Assembly: GCA_964519805.1 (NCBI GenBank)
Contig: CAZFKN010000049.1
Coordinates: 1 to 22,756, forward strand
DNA: 22,756 nt
Direction of reading: 5' to 3'
From: DASQPE01 sp964519805
GTDB lineage: Bacteria; Gemmatimonadota; Gemmatimonadetes; Gemmatimonadales; GWC2-71-9
Positions 7,550-14,227 of the stretch are shown in pieces. The notes under the pieces are model-generated. The model was not told where the DNA came from and made no database searches. It saw only the letters and a program-made list of their open reading frames with translations. Made by a program: the position numbers and the translations under genes. Positions within the stretch are counted from its first letter, which is position 1, and each line of letters begins with the position of its first letter.

Positions 7550-9553
7550 GTGCTGCTCGCCGCCGCCGCGGTACTCGCCCTTGCCAGCCAGCCGCCCTAC
7601 CCGTTCACCGTGAGCCACGAGCGGCTCCGGCTGCCGGATGGTGTGCAGCTCGCGGTCACCTACTGGCGGCCCGTCACCCGGGATTCGACCGAGCGCTTCC
7701 CGGTCCTTCTCGAGTTCCTTCCCTACCGCAAGGACGATTCCTTCTACCGGCGCGACTACCCGCTGTACGAGTACTTCGTCCGGCGCGGCTACATCATGGC
7801 CAAGGTGGACCTCCGCGGTACCGGCGGCTCCGAGGGACGGCTGCCGCCGCGCGAATACTCCGACATCGAGCTGGAGGACGCGGTCGAGATCATCGCCCAG
7901 TTGGCGCGCATGCCCGGCGCCAACGGGTCGGTCGGCATGTGGGGGATCTCCTGGGGCGGATTCAACGCGCTTCAGGTCGCGATGCGCCGCCCGCCGGCGC
8001 TCAAGGCGATTCTCGCCCTGCATGCCTCGGACGACCTCTTCCACGACGACGTGCACTACATCGACGGCGCGCTGCACGTCGATCCGTATGCCCTCCAGAT
8101 CGATCACGAGAACGGCCTGCCACGCACGCCCGATTATCCGCTCGACTCGGCCTACTTCGCCGACCGCTTCGACGTGGAGCCGTGGATTTTCACGTATCTG
8201 AGGCACGACCGCGACGGCGACTTCTGGCGCCGGGGCTCGCTCCGTTTCGCCCCGGACCGGCTCAACATTCCCGTGTACCTGATCGGCGGCCTGCATGACG
8301 GATACCGCGATACGGTGCTCCGCCTGCTGGAGAGCCTCCGCGGCCCGGTGAAGGCCGAGATGGGACCGTGGGAGCACGACTGGCCCGACAACGGGACGCC
8401 GGGGCCAAACTACGAATGGCGTGCGCGGGCCGTTCGCTGGTGGGACCACTGGCTCAAGGCCCGCGACAGCGGGCTCCTCAAGGAGCCCCGACTGCTCTTG
8501 TTCCAGCGTGACGCCTACCTGCCGAGCGACACGATCAGTCGGCTTCCCGGACGATGGCGCTTCACCGACTGGCCCATGCCCCATCTTCGGTGGCGCACAC
8601 TCCGGCCCGTCTCCGGCGGCCGCCTCGTCACCGGCCCCGCCCCGCGGGGTCTGGACTCGCTGCGATATTCGCCCGGCGCCGGATGGACGGCCGGGGACTG
8701 GTGGGGCGATCCAACCGGCGACATGCGGCCCGACGACGGGGGGAGCCTGGTGTACGACGGGGAACCGTTGGATGAGGTGCTGGTCCTGGCTGGGTTCCCC
8801 AAGGTGGCGCTGACCGTGACCGCCTCCGCGCCGCTCGCCAACTGGACCGTCCGGCTCGAGGACGTCGCACCCACCGGCGAGGTTTCCCTCGTGGCGGGAG
8901 CCGTCGTGAACGGCACCCAGATCCACTCGAGGCTCGACCCACGCCCCCTCACGCCCGGTCGGCCGGAGCGGATCGAGCTGGATCTGCACTTCACCACCTG
9001 GACCTTCCGACCTGGGCATCGGGTGCGGCTCGCCGTGTCCAATGCCCAGTTTCCAATGATCTGGCCTACGCCCTATCCGATGACGACGGCGCTGGCGACC
9101 GGCGGCGACGCGGTGCTGCGCCTCCCGCTGGTGCCGGAGCCCGGACCGGCTCCGACGCTGCCGGCCCCCGAGTCGCGCGCCGCCGCGCCTGACGCCCGGT
9201 CGATTGACCCGGAGGCCAAGACCGCGCACCGCGTGTTGATCGATCTCCACGGGGACTCGACCACACTGGAGCTGCGCGAGCCGGACGCGTACGAGATCGG
9301 CGAGCGTTCGGTGCAGATCGACGAGCGCGAGCGGTGGAGCGTCCACCATTCCCGACCGGCCGAGGCTCGCTTCCTGGGTGAGGAGACGCACCGCATTCGA
9401 TTGCCCGGCCGTGCACTCGAGCTCAGGACCACGATGGATATCCGCTCCGACGAGCGGTTCCTGCACATCCGCTTCGATCGGGAGATCCTGGAGAACGGCA
9501 GCCAATTGCGACGCCGGTCGTGGGTGGACTCGGTAGCGCGGGTGTGGCATTGA
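7550..9553 (+). CDS. CocE/NonD family alpha/beta hydrolase (X-Pro dipeptidyl-peptidase-like)
   Basis: A 667-residue serine hydrolase with a CocE/NonD layout. An alpha/beta-hydrolase core carries the nucleophile S134 in GISWGG, the acid D250 in GGLHDGY and the histidine H276 in GPWEHD. It is followed by a C-terminal jelly-roll domain (about 400-530: LEDVAPTGEVSLV, FRPGHRVRLAVS). The last ~110 residues (about 555-667) look like an extra beta-rich module. An in-frame TGA at 7544 forces the start to GTG 7550 or later. The N-terminus is short and hydrophobic (LLAAAAVLALAS), a weak signal peptide. A GGAGGGG tract lies about 18 bases upstream, rather far for this start. Such enzymes hydrolyse esters, amides or acyl-peptides. 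It could be cotranscribed with the upstream operon, but a functional tie is not evident. Confidence 0.88.
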   Translation: MLLAAAAVLALASQPPYPFTVSHERLRLPDGVQLAVTYWRPVTRDSTERFPVLLEFLPYRKDDSFYRRDYPLYEYFVRRGYIMAKVDLRGTGGSEGRLPPREYSDIELEDAVEIIAQLARMPGANGSVGMWGISWGGFNALQVAMRRPPALKAILALHASDDLFHDDVHYIDGALHVDPYALQIDHENGLPRTPDYPLDSAYFADRFDVEPWIFTYLRHDRDGDFWRRGSLRFAPDRLNIPVYLIGGLHDGYRDTVLRLLESLRGPVKAEMGPWEHDWPDNGTPGPNYEWRARAVRWWDHWLKARDSGLLKEPRLLLFQRDAYLPSDTISRLPGRWRFTDWPMPHLRWRTLRPVSGGRLVTGPAPRGLDSLRYSPGAGWTAGDWWGDPTGDMRPDDGGSLVYDGEPLDEVLVLAGFPKVALTVTASAPLANWTVRLEDVAPTGEVSLVAGAVVNGTQIHSRLDPRPLTPGRPERIELDLHFTTWTFRPGHRVRLAVSNAQFPMIWPTPYPMTTALATGGDAVLRLPLVPEPGPAPTLPAPESRAAAPDARSIDPEAKTAHRVLIDLHGDSTTLELREPDAYEIGERSVQIDERERWSVHHSRPAEARFLGEETHRIRLPGRALELRTTMDIRSDERFLHIRFDREILENGSQLRRRSWVDSVARVWH

Positions 9554-9596
9554 GTTGAGCGGGTGGGACCGGTCTACGCCGGTCGCACAAGTCGAA

Positions 9597-9628
9597 AGCG
9601 GCCGCCGGACCGAAGTCCGGCGGCCGCT
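9597..9628. terminator. Strong 14-bp hairpin, probable terminator
   Basis: A perfect 14-base-pair stem closes a four-base loop (AGCGGCCGCCGGAC, CGAA, then the complement). Read on the minus strand the loop is C(UUCG)G, an exceptionally stable tetraloop. No T-run follows on the plus strand, so on its own it may act as a transcript-end stabiliser or pause site. It lies 44 bases after the hydrolase stop. Confidence 0.6.
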
Positions 9629-9684
9629 CTCCGCATCGACTACCCGAGGTCGGGGCCCGAAGGCCGCCGTTCTTCTCTCACGTG

Positions 9685-9718
9685 CCTTCGCGGCTGTTTC
9701 GCCGCGGGAGGGCTTTTT
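9685..9718 (+). terminator. Rho-independent terminator
   Basis: A CGCGGC/GCCGCG stem with loop TGTTTC is extended by wobble and CC/GG pairs on the outside and followed closely by CTTTTTG. This is the classical hairpin plus T-tract for plus-strand transcripts, here ending the hydrolase (and possibly the whole lipid-type operon). Confidence 0.65.
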
Positions 9719-10162
9719 GTGAGGCCTCGGCTTCCATCCCCAGGCCGGATGGCCGTCCCACCTGGTTCATCGCTGCGAGCGCTACGGGTCGGATCGGGTC
9801 GCGGACCGATCTCCCACACTGCGTTCCGACGCGCCGCATCGGACCGGATGGAGCACGCGACTGGCTCCATCAATCCAACCGGAGTGATCACCGGGATCTG
9901 CAAGCGCCTGAGCCCTTGGTTGCGTCGGCGCTCTCCCCCGATATTCCGGCTGAACTCGCCTGCCGATCGCCACCAAAACCGAAGGTCTCGGTACGTGTTC
10001 AGCGAAGCGTGACGTCAATATAGGGGCTTCCTGAAATCGCGCAAGTGCCTGTCTTTCTTCGGTTTACGGCCATCGGATGTGGATTGGTTGTGGAGGGCTA
10101 AGCGGGCGCCGCACAAGCTGGTTGAGTGACCGTTCAACATCGTGTGCAGATGTGAACGCAGA

Positions 10163-10191
10163 GTGTGCACACGCGTCCACACGCGGTGTGG
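10163..10191. repeat. GTGTG/CACAC palindromes
   Basis: A perfect ten-base palindrome GTGTGCACAC (10163-10172) is followed four bases later by a hairpin CCACAC-GCG-GTGTGG (10177-10191). They lie about 50 bases beyond the stop of the minus-strand AsmA-like gene. They could be a protein-binding site or a weak terminator; no T-tract follows on the minus side. Confidence 0.4.
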
Positions 10192-10240
10192 GAATCAATC
10201 GCGGTGGCTCGGCAACGCCGATCTCGCGACTCTCATCCCG

Positions 10241-11827
10241 TCACTTCTTCTGGAGCAGCTTTTCGAGACCCTTCTGGACCTGTTCCTGAACAGCCTTCTT
10301 GGCCACCGACCCGACGGGAATGCCGTACTTGGGCGCGGTTGCCGTCCCGCTCACGTTGACCGGAATCGCGATCTCGCCCTGCGAGTTGCGCAGGTGGGCG
10401 ACGGGGCCCAGCTTGGCCGCCTTCGCGGCCGAGATGATCGCCTGGAGCTTCAGGTCGAGGCTCTGGTCGAAGCCCATCACGCCGGCGCCCTTGACGGACA
10501 ACTCACCCGCCTTGAGCAGCAGGTCGTCCGTCTTGGCCTTCCCGCCGCCGATGGCCGCCGTGCCGGAGAGGCTCTCGAACTTCGTGTCCTTGTCGTTTCC
10601 TTCGGTGATCCCGATCGCCTCGTTGATCCTGGCAAGGAGCGGGAAGTTCTTGATGACGCCGTTGACCAGCTGGAACTTCACCGTGCCGGCCAGACTCTTC
10701 TGGATGGCCGGCGCGCTGCTGCCGCTTCCCTTCACGTTGGTGGTGACGCTGGCGCTGCCGAGCAGGAAATCCTTCATCGTCGTGGTGGCGCTCAGCGCGC
10801 GGTTCACGTCGAGGCCGTTCAGGCCCGACTTGATCGTGTAGACCGGCGTCGGCTGGCTCATGTCGATGGCCACGGAGCCCTGCTGCTTCCCGCCGAAGAA
10901 CGTGAAGCTGAGGGGGTCGAGCGTGAAGACACCTTTCTCGAAGCGGAACTGCGCCGACATCGCGTCGAGCACCATGGTCCCGAACTTCACCTTGTCGATC
11001 GTCGCCTTGCCGCCGGCGACGAACGTCTTGAAGTCGGGCGCGACGTTGGTGTTCAGCTCGAAGGGCGCCTTGCCGGAGATCGAGAGGCCGGGAGGCGGCG
11101 GCATGGCGGCCAGCGCGAACAGCGACGGCAGGTCGGCGTTCTCGATCGAGGCGGATTCGAGATGAAGCGAGGCTCCCTTGGGCCCCGCTTCGGCGGCCCC
11201 GTTGACGGTGGTCGTGCCAAGGGTCCCGGTAAATCGCGGCGCCTTGAGGGTGCCGCCCGTCGTCTCCAGATCCGCTTCGATCTTCGAGATCGTGGTGATG
11301 GTCGGACCGCCTTTGGGACCGGTAATGCTGTCGTCGACGATGCGGATGCGACCATCCCGTACCTGGAGCAGGCGGAGATCGACGGCGGGCGCCGCGGGCT
11401 TGGCGCCTCCCGCAGGAGCGGCGGGCGCAGCCGGGGCCGGCGCCGGTGCGGCAGGCACCAGCCACTTGCCGGTCTTGTCTTTCCTGAGCGCAATCGTCAG
11501 ACCCCGCAGCTCGACGTGGTTGATCGTGATGGTGCGGCCGGGCAGGAACGAGGCGACGTCCGGCACCACGTGGAGGCTGGCGAGCCAAAGACCGGGGGCC
11601 GCGTTCGAATCGGCCGCGCCGATCCGCACGTCGCGGGCGTCGAGCGTCGGCGTCGGGAACAGACCGACGTCGATCGCGCCCAGGGTGACCGGCTGTCCCA
11701 ACGCAGAGGTCAGGCCCGCCTCGATCCTCTGCTTGACCGCCGAAGAATGCAGGGCCCCGTAGCCGAGGCCGAAGAGCGCCAGCACCAGCACGACCAGCGC
11801 GATGAGCACATAAGGGAGCCGTCGCAT
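10241..11827 (-). CDS. AsmA family protein
   Basis: A 528-residue envelope protein with one N-terminal transmembrane helix (about 5-24, LPYVLIALVVLVLALFGLGY), followed directly by the AsmA-type start SSAVKQRIEAGLTSALGQPVTL. A long periplasmic beta-rich region follows. A Pro/Ala-rich linker lies near residues 118-140. The C-terminal half resembles the AsmA_2-type domain (GTVKFQLVNGVIKNFPLLARINE). It ends in a Lys/Gln-rich amphipathic segment. Such proteins bridge inner and outer membranes and are implicated in phospholipid transport and outer-membrane assembly. ATG 11827 is chosen because CGGAG lies about eight bases upstream and it precedes the membrane helix; the frame stays open further upstream. 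The start codon abuts and partly overlaps, back to back, the proposed start of the M20 gene on the other strand. Confidence 0.88.
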   Translation of the reverse strand: MRRLPYVLIALVVLVLALFGLGYGALHSSAVKQRIEAGLTSALGQPVTLGAIDVGLFPTPTLDARDVRIGAADSNAAPGLWLASLHVVPDVASFLPGRTITINHVELRGLTIALRKDKTGKWLVPAAPAPAPAAPAAPAGGAKPAAPAVDLRLLQVRDGRIRIVDDSITGPKGGPTITTISKIEADLETTGGTLKAPRFTGTLGTTTVNGAAEAGPKGASLHLESASIENADLPSLFALAAMPPPPGLSISGKAPFELNTNVAPDFKTFVAGGKATIDKVKFGTMVLDAMSAQFRFEKGVFTLDPLSFTFFGGKQQGSVAIDMSQPTPVYTIKSGLNGLDVNRALSATTTMKDFLLGSASVTTNVKGSGSSAPAIQKSLAGTVKFQLVNGVIKNFPLLARINEAIGITEGNDKDTKFESLSGTAAIGGGKAKTDDLLLKAGELSVKGAGVMGFDQSLDLKLQAIISAAKAAKLGPVAHLRNSQGEIAIPVNVSGTATAPKYGIPVGSVAKKAVQEQVQKGLEKLLQKK

Positions 11828-12132
11828 GAAAATCTCCGATATCCGCCAGGGTGAACTGCCTCCAGTATGCGAGTCGCGCGAGGGGTACGCAAACCGCAGC
11901 GGCGGATCCCTCGCCGGCATTCTCGCCACGGCCGTTGTTCTCGCTGTGTTTGCCGTGCCGGCCCAGGCCCAGGCTGCCACCAAGGTCGAACTGGAGCTCA
12001 AGCGGTGGGCTGAAGCCCATCGCGAGGAGCAGGCCGCCACGCTCGAGCAGCTCGTCAACATCCAGAGCGGCACGATGAACGTCGCGGGCGTCCGGGGCAG
12101 CGGGGCGCACACGCCGGATGAGTTCGTCGACC
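11826..12132 (+). CDS. M20 family metallopeptidase, broken (N-terminus joined to C-terminal motif), runs into gap
   Basis: The open frame begins with a signal-peptide-like segment (LAGILATAVVLAVFAVPAQAQA) and continues with ELKRWAEAHREEQAATLEQ and VNIQSGTMNVAGVR, the N-terminal hallmark of secreted glutamate-carboxypeptidase-type M20 peptidases. The next residues, GSGAHTPDEFVD, match the motif that normally occurs close to the C-terminus of the same family (GGAHTPDEY). The intervening catalytic and dimerisation domains, usually about 300 residues with the zinc ligands, are absent. The sequence then enters 100 N. This is either a large in-frame deletion or, more likely, a collapsed contig end. 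ATG 11826 is the only usual start before the hydrophobic segment, but it gives an unusually long polar leader. I infer an exported peptidase in the intact genome. Confidence 0.6.
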
Positions 12133-12232
12133 NNNNNNNNNNNNNNNNNNNNNNNNNNNNNNNNNNNNNNNNNNNNNNNNNNNNNNNNNNNNNNNNNNNN
12201 NNNNNNNNNNNNNNNNNNNNNNNNNNNNNNNN
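12133..12232. other. Assembly gap (100 N)
   Basis: Exactly 100 undetermined bases, the conventional placeholder for a scaffold join of unknown length. Adjacency of the genes left and right of it is therefore not demonstrated, and apparent open frames crossing it on either strand are meaningless. Confidence 0.98.
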
Positions 12233-12282
12233 TCGTCGTGCCGAAGTTCATCGACCCGGAGCCGCCGCCGGCTCGCCCGTGA
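12233..12282 (+). CDS. C-terminal tail of an unidentified gene (partial)
   Basis: Immediately after the gap one frame reads VVPKFIDPEPPPARP and stops at TGA 12280-12282, overlapping the GTG of the sigma-factor gene in a GTGA arrangement. That coupling pattern, used elsewhere here, suggests it is the true 3' end of a gene preceding the sigma factor. The 15 residues are too few to identify a family, and they do not look like the usual M20 C-terminus. Confidence 0.4.
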
Positions 12283-12836
12283 CCGACGGGTCCGAGCCGC
12301 CGGACCGCGCCCTCGTCCGTGCCGTTCTCGAGGAGCGGGATGAGCTGGCGTTTCGCACGCTCTACCGCCGCCATACCCCGCGCCTCTACCGCTTCGCGCT
12401 TCGGCTCGTGGGCGGCGACACGCGCGACGCGGAGGACGTCGTTCACGAAACCTGGGTGCGGGCGGTGCTGGGCCTCCGGACTTTCGCGTGGCGGTCGGCC
12501 GTGCCCACGTGGCTCGCCGGCATCAGCGTGAACTGCGCTCGCGAGCGTTGGCGCCCCGAGTCGCCCGCGCTCGCCGACCTGCCCGAGCCCGCCGCCGATG
12601 ACCGACAGCTGCTCGGCCTGCCCGACCGCCTCGATCTCGAGCGGGCTATCGCCCGCCTGCCGGCCAGAGCCCGGGCCGTCCTCGTCCTCCACGAGCTCGA
12701 GGGCTACACCCACGAGGAGATCTCGGCGATGCTGGGAGTGGAGGTGGGGACGTCGAAGAGCCAGCTCGCGCGGGCGCGCGAGCGCCTTCGCCGGCTGCTA
12801 GGCATTTACCCGCACGAAGGGAAGGTTGACCCATGA
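12279..12836 (+). CDS. ECF-type RNA polymerase sigma factor
   Basis: A 185-residue sigma-70-family protein of extracytoplasmic-function type. Region 2 covers about residues 23-63 (ELAFRTLYRRHTPRLYRFAL, then DAEDVVHETWVRAV), which binds core polymerase and the -10 element. Region 4 covers about 113-168 (LPARARAVLVLHELEGYTHEEI, then GTSKSQLARARERLRRLL), a helix-turn-helix that recognises the -35 element. There is no C-terminal extension of the ECF41/ECF42 kind. GTG 12279 is chosen because it lies four bases into the stop of a preceding frame; no better ATG exists before region 2. The stop overlaps the next gene in an ATGA junction, so the partner at 12833 is probably its co-expressed regulator. 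Confidence 0.9.
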   Translation: MTDGSEPPDRALVRAVLEERDELAFRTLYRRHTPRLYRFALRLVGGDTRDAEDVVHETWVRAVLGLRTFAWRSAVPTWLAGISVNCARERWRPESPALADLPEPAADDRQLLGLPDRLDLERAIARLPARARAVLVLHELEGYTHEEISAMLGVEVGTSKSQLARARERLRRLLGIYPHEGKVDP

Positions 12837-13405
12837 CCGATGATCTCGATGAGCCGCTCGCACGGCGGCTCGGCGCGCTTCCGCACGAGCTGGCGCCGCC
12901 GCCCGCGCTCGAGGAACGCGTCGTGGGCTCGCTCCGGAAGCGCGGACTGATCGGTGCGCGCCGGCCGGCGCTCTGGTGGGCGGGAGTCGCGGCTGCGGCG
13001 GTCGTTCTCTTCGGCGGCGGTGTGGTGCTCGGCCAGGCTGCCGAGGCGCGGCCGGTGGCGCCGGGCCTCCGCCAGTTCATGCTCCTGCTTTACGAGGGGC
13101 CGGGCTTCGACCTGGGCGACAGTACCGTCGCGGCCGCGCGGGTGGAGGAGTATCGGGCCTGGGCCCGCGCGCTGGCCGAGCGGCGGCGGCTCGTAGCCGG
13201 GGAGGAGCTTGGGCAGCCTGACTGGATGCTCGAACCGAGCGGGACCGGCATCGCCGTCGGGCCGCCGGGTGGCGCGGCCGTTCTGCCGACCGGGTTCTTC
13301 ATCGTGGCCGCCCGGGACTCCGCGGACGCGGTAGCGCTGGCGGAGAGCTGCCCGCATCTCAAGCACGGCGGCCGTGTGGCGGTGCGGGCGATCCGGCCGA
13401 CCTGA
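12833..13405 (+). CDS. Membrane-anchored YCII-like domain protein, probable anti-sigma partner
   Basis: A 190-residue protein coupled by ATGA to the ECF sigma gene. The N-terminal 45 residues are charged and cytoplasmic in type (LARRLGALPHELAPPPALEERV, as in many anti-sigma factors) but lack the zinc-binding HxxxCxxC motif. One transmembrane helix spans about 47-69. The outer part (about 79-188) resembles a YCII/DGPF-like ferredoxin-fold domain: QFMLLLYEGPGF, RVEEYRAWARALAERRRLVAGEEL, GFFIVAARDSADAVALAESCPHL, GGRVAVRAI. Position and topology argue for an anti-sigma factor that senses something outside the cytoplasm. Combining a membrane anchor with a YCII-type domain is unusual, because YCII/DGPF proteins are normally small and cytosolic. 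The domain call is by eye. Confidence 0.75.
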   Translation: MTDDLDEPLARRLGALPHELAPPPALEERVVGSLRKRGLIGARRPALWWAGVAAAAVVLFGGGVVLGQAAEARPVAPGLRQFMLLLYEGPGFDLGDSTVAAARVEEYRAWARALAERRRLVAGEELGQPDWMLEPSGTGIAVGPPGGAAVLPTGFFIVAARDSADAVALAESCPHLKHGGRVAVRAIRPT

Positions 13406-13422
13406 GGTAACCCGTCCGTGTG

Positions 13423-13454
13423 CGCAACCGTCCTCGGGGCTCTCGCAACCGTCC
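13423..13454 (+). promoter_or_regulatory. Direct repeat CGCAACCGTCC x2, 21-base period
   Basis: Two identical 11-base copies (13423-13433 and 13444-13454) are offset by exactly 21 bases, two DNA helical turns. They lie about 66-97 bases upstream of the sigma-54-like element, the usual distance for enhancer-binding-protein sites. A related inverted sequence occurs near 13489-13500 (GCGACGGCTTGC). The role is inferred from spacing and position only. Confidence 0.45.
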
Positions 13455-13519
13455 CGGTGGGGGGAGGTTTGCAAGGCCCGCAGGTCGCGCGACGGCTTGC
13501 CCGACACAGGGTTAGCGGC

Positions 13520-13535
13520 TGGCACGGGGCTCGCA
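13520..13535 (+). promoter_or_regulatory. Sigma-54-type (-24/-12) promoter
   Basis: TGGCACG-GGGC-TCGCA matches the sigma-54 consensus TGGCACG-N4-TTGCA with one mismatch and has the obligatory GG-N10-GC spacing. It ends 44 bases before the ATG of the His-rich secreted protein, leaving a leader of about 30 bases. It would need a bacterial enhancer-binding protein, whose gene is not in this window. Confidence 0.6.
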
Positions 13536-13579
13536 GCTTCGCCCCGGTCTGGACTGACCACTCCTTACTTGGGGCCAAC

Positions 13580-13993
13580 ATGAGAACCAGCACTGTGGTA
13601 GCTGCGATGGCCGCAGCGGTCGCCCTCGGCGCCGCGCCGCTGCACGCCCAGACCGTCGACGCCGGCGTGGTGATTCACAGCGGGCCCGTCACCGGTCACG
13701 TCGTCGTCGGTGAACCGCCGCCGGTAGTCGTCTACGAACCGGTTCGGGAGGTCGTCGTCGTGGAGCACATCCATGTTCCCCACGGCAACGCCCGCGGGTG
13801 GTGGAAGAAGCACGGGTATCGCCCGGTCACGCGGTACTACGATGGAGACACCTACTACGCACGCCCCTTCCAGGGCGAGGTCGAGTTGCGCGAGGTCGTC
13901 GTGTACGAGCGCGACGGGCGGTACTACGACGAGTGGCAGGAGCACGATCACGGCCACGGGCATCACGGGCACGACCGAGACGACGAGGACTGA
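13580..13993 (+). CDS. Secreted His-rich hypothetical protein
   Basis: A 137-residue exported protein of unknown function. Residues 1-24 form a signal peptide ending LHAQ. A Val/Pro-rich region follows (GEPPPVVVYEPVREVVVVEH), then a Tyr/Trp-rich middle (WWKKHGYRPVTRYYDGDTYYARPF, DGRYYDEWQ). The tail is strongly His/Asp-rich (HDHGHGHHGHDRDDED) and could bind divalent metal. ATG 13580 is chosen because it starts the signal peptide; the frame is open for about 50 codons upstream without protein-like features. A sigma-54-type promoter lies just upstream. The gene does not belong to a tight operon. Periplasmic metal binding or an envelope-stress role would fit the tail, but that is inference. Confidence 0.75.
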   Translation: MRTSTVVAAMAAAVALGAAPLHAQTVDAGVVIHSGPVTGHVVVGEPPPVVVYEPVREVVVVEHIHVPHGNARGWWKKHGYRPVTRYYDGDTYYARPFQGEVELREVVVYERDGRYYDEWQEHDHGHGHHGHDRDDED

Positions 13994-14011
13994 CGTTGGT
14001 GAGGTCGTACC

Positions 14012-14227
14012 ATGGTTCTGGTTCCGCACCACCCCTGGCACCGATTGTCGTTGCGGAAGCGGCTCGCAGCTGCTGTGGCGCGCCGCTGGGGGCAAGTGCG
14101 GGTGCAGGTGGCGGCGTGGCGGCGCCAGCCTGCTAAAGAACTCCAGCAGCTGTACGACCGCGGCCGCGCGGCCGTGACGCTGCTGGTGAAACGCCGCCGC
14201 CACCACGACGGCCCCCACCGCTCGTAA
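14012..14227 (+). CDS. Possible small basic protein (doubtful)
   Basis: An open frame of 71 codons beginning ATG, rich in Arg, Lys and His (LSLRKRLAAAVARRWGQVRVQ, then KELQQLYDRGRAAVTLLVKRRRHH). It begins 18 bases after the stop of the His-rich protein and could be cotranscribed with it. A weak GGTGAGG lies about ten bases upstream of the ATG. The middle could form an amphipathic helix. No family is recognised, and in GC-rich DNA an open frame of this size is expected by chance, so the call is weak. Confidence 0.3.
   Translation: MVLVPHHPWHRLSLRKRLAAAVARRWGQVRVQVAAWRRQPAKELQQLYDRGRAAVTLLVKRRRHHDGPHRS

Larger units (their letters stand above)
9554..10240. other. Intergenic region with hairpins, no convincing gene
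   Basis: About 690 bases between the 3' ends of two convergent genes. The first 165 bases hold terminator-type hairpins, listed separately, plus a weaker one (GACCGG/CCGGTC, 9567-9584). The only open frames (for instance 9563-10012 and 9682-10023, plus strand) lack a recognisable motif, a Shine-Dalgarno and a sensible composition. A small hairpin TGGAGC/GGCTCCA lies near 9848-9868. Two GTGTG/CACAC palindromes lie at 10163-10172 and 10177-10191, close to the end of the AsmA-like gene. I see no tRNA, riboswitch or insertion sequence. Confidence 0.5.

Noticed and set aside
7373..9550. Minus-strand open frame of 725 codons opposite the CocE-like hydrolase
   Set aside because: The plus-strand gene has a full catalytic triad and domain order; the antisense product has no recognisable fold signals and is a shadow.
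9563..10023. Plus-strand open frames in the 9.6-10.0 kb spacer
   Set aside because: No Shine-Dalgarno, no family motif, and they run through two terminator hairpins.
10142..11854. Plus-strand open frame of 570 codons opposite the AsmA-like gene
   Set aside because: The minus-strand reading has a membrane helix, AsmA start motif and ribosome site; the plus-strand product is a charged low-complexity shadow.
10503..12713. Minus-strand open frame of 736 codons spanning the N gap
   Set aside because: It crosses 100 undetermined bases and joins antisense readings of unrelated genes.
14012..14227. Considered as a firm small gene after the His-rich protein
   Set aside because: Kept only as a doubtful feature: composition is plausible but there is no family, and its length is within chance in GC-rich DNA.
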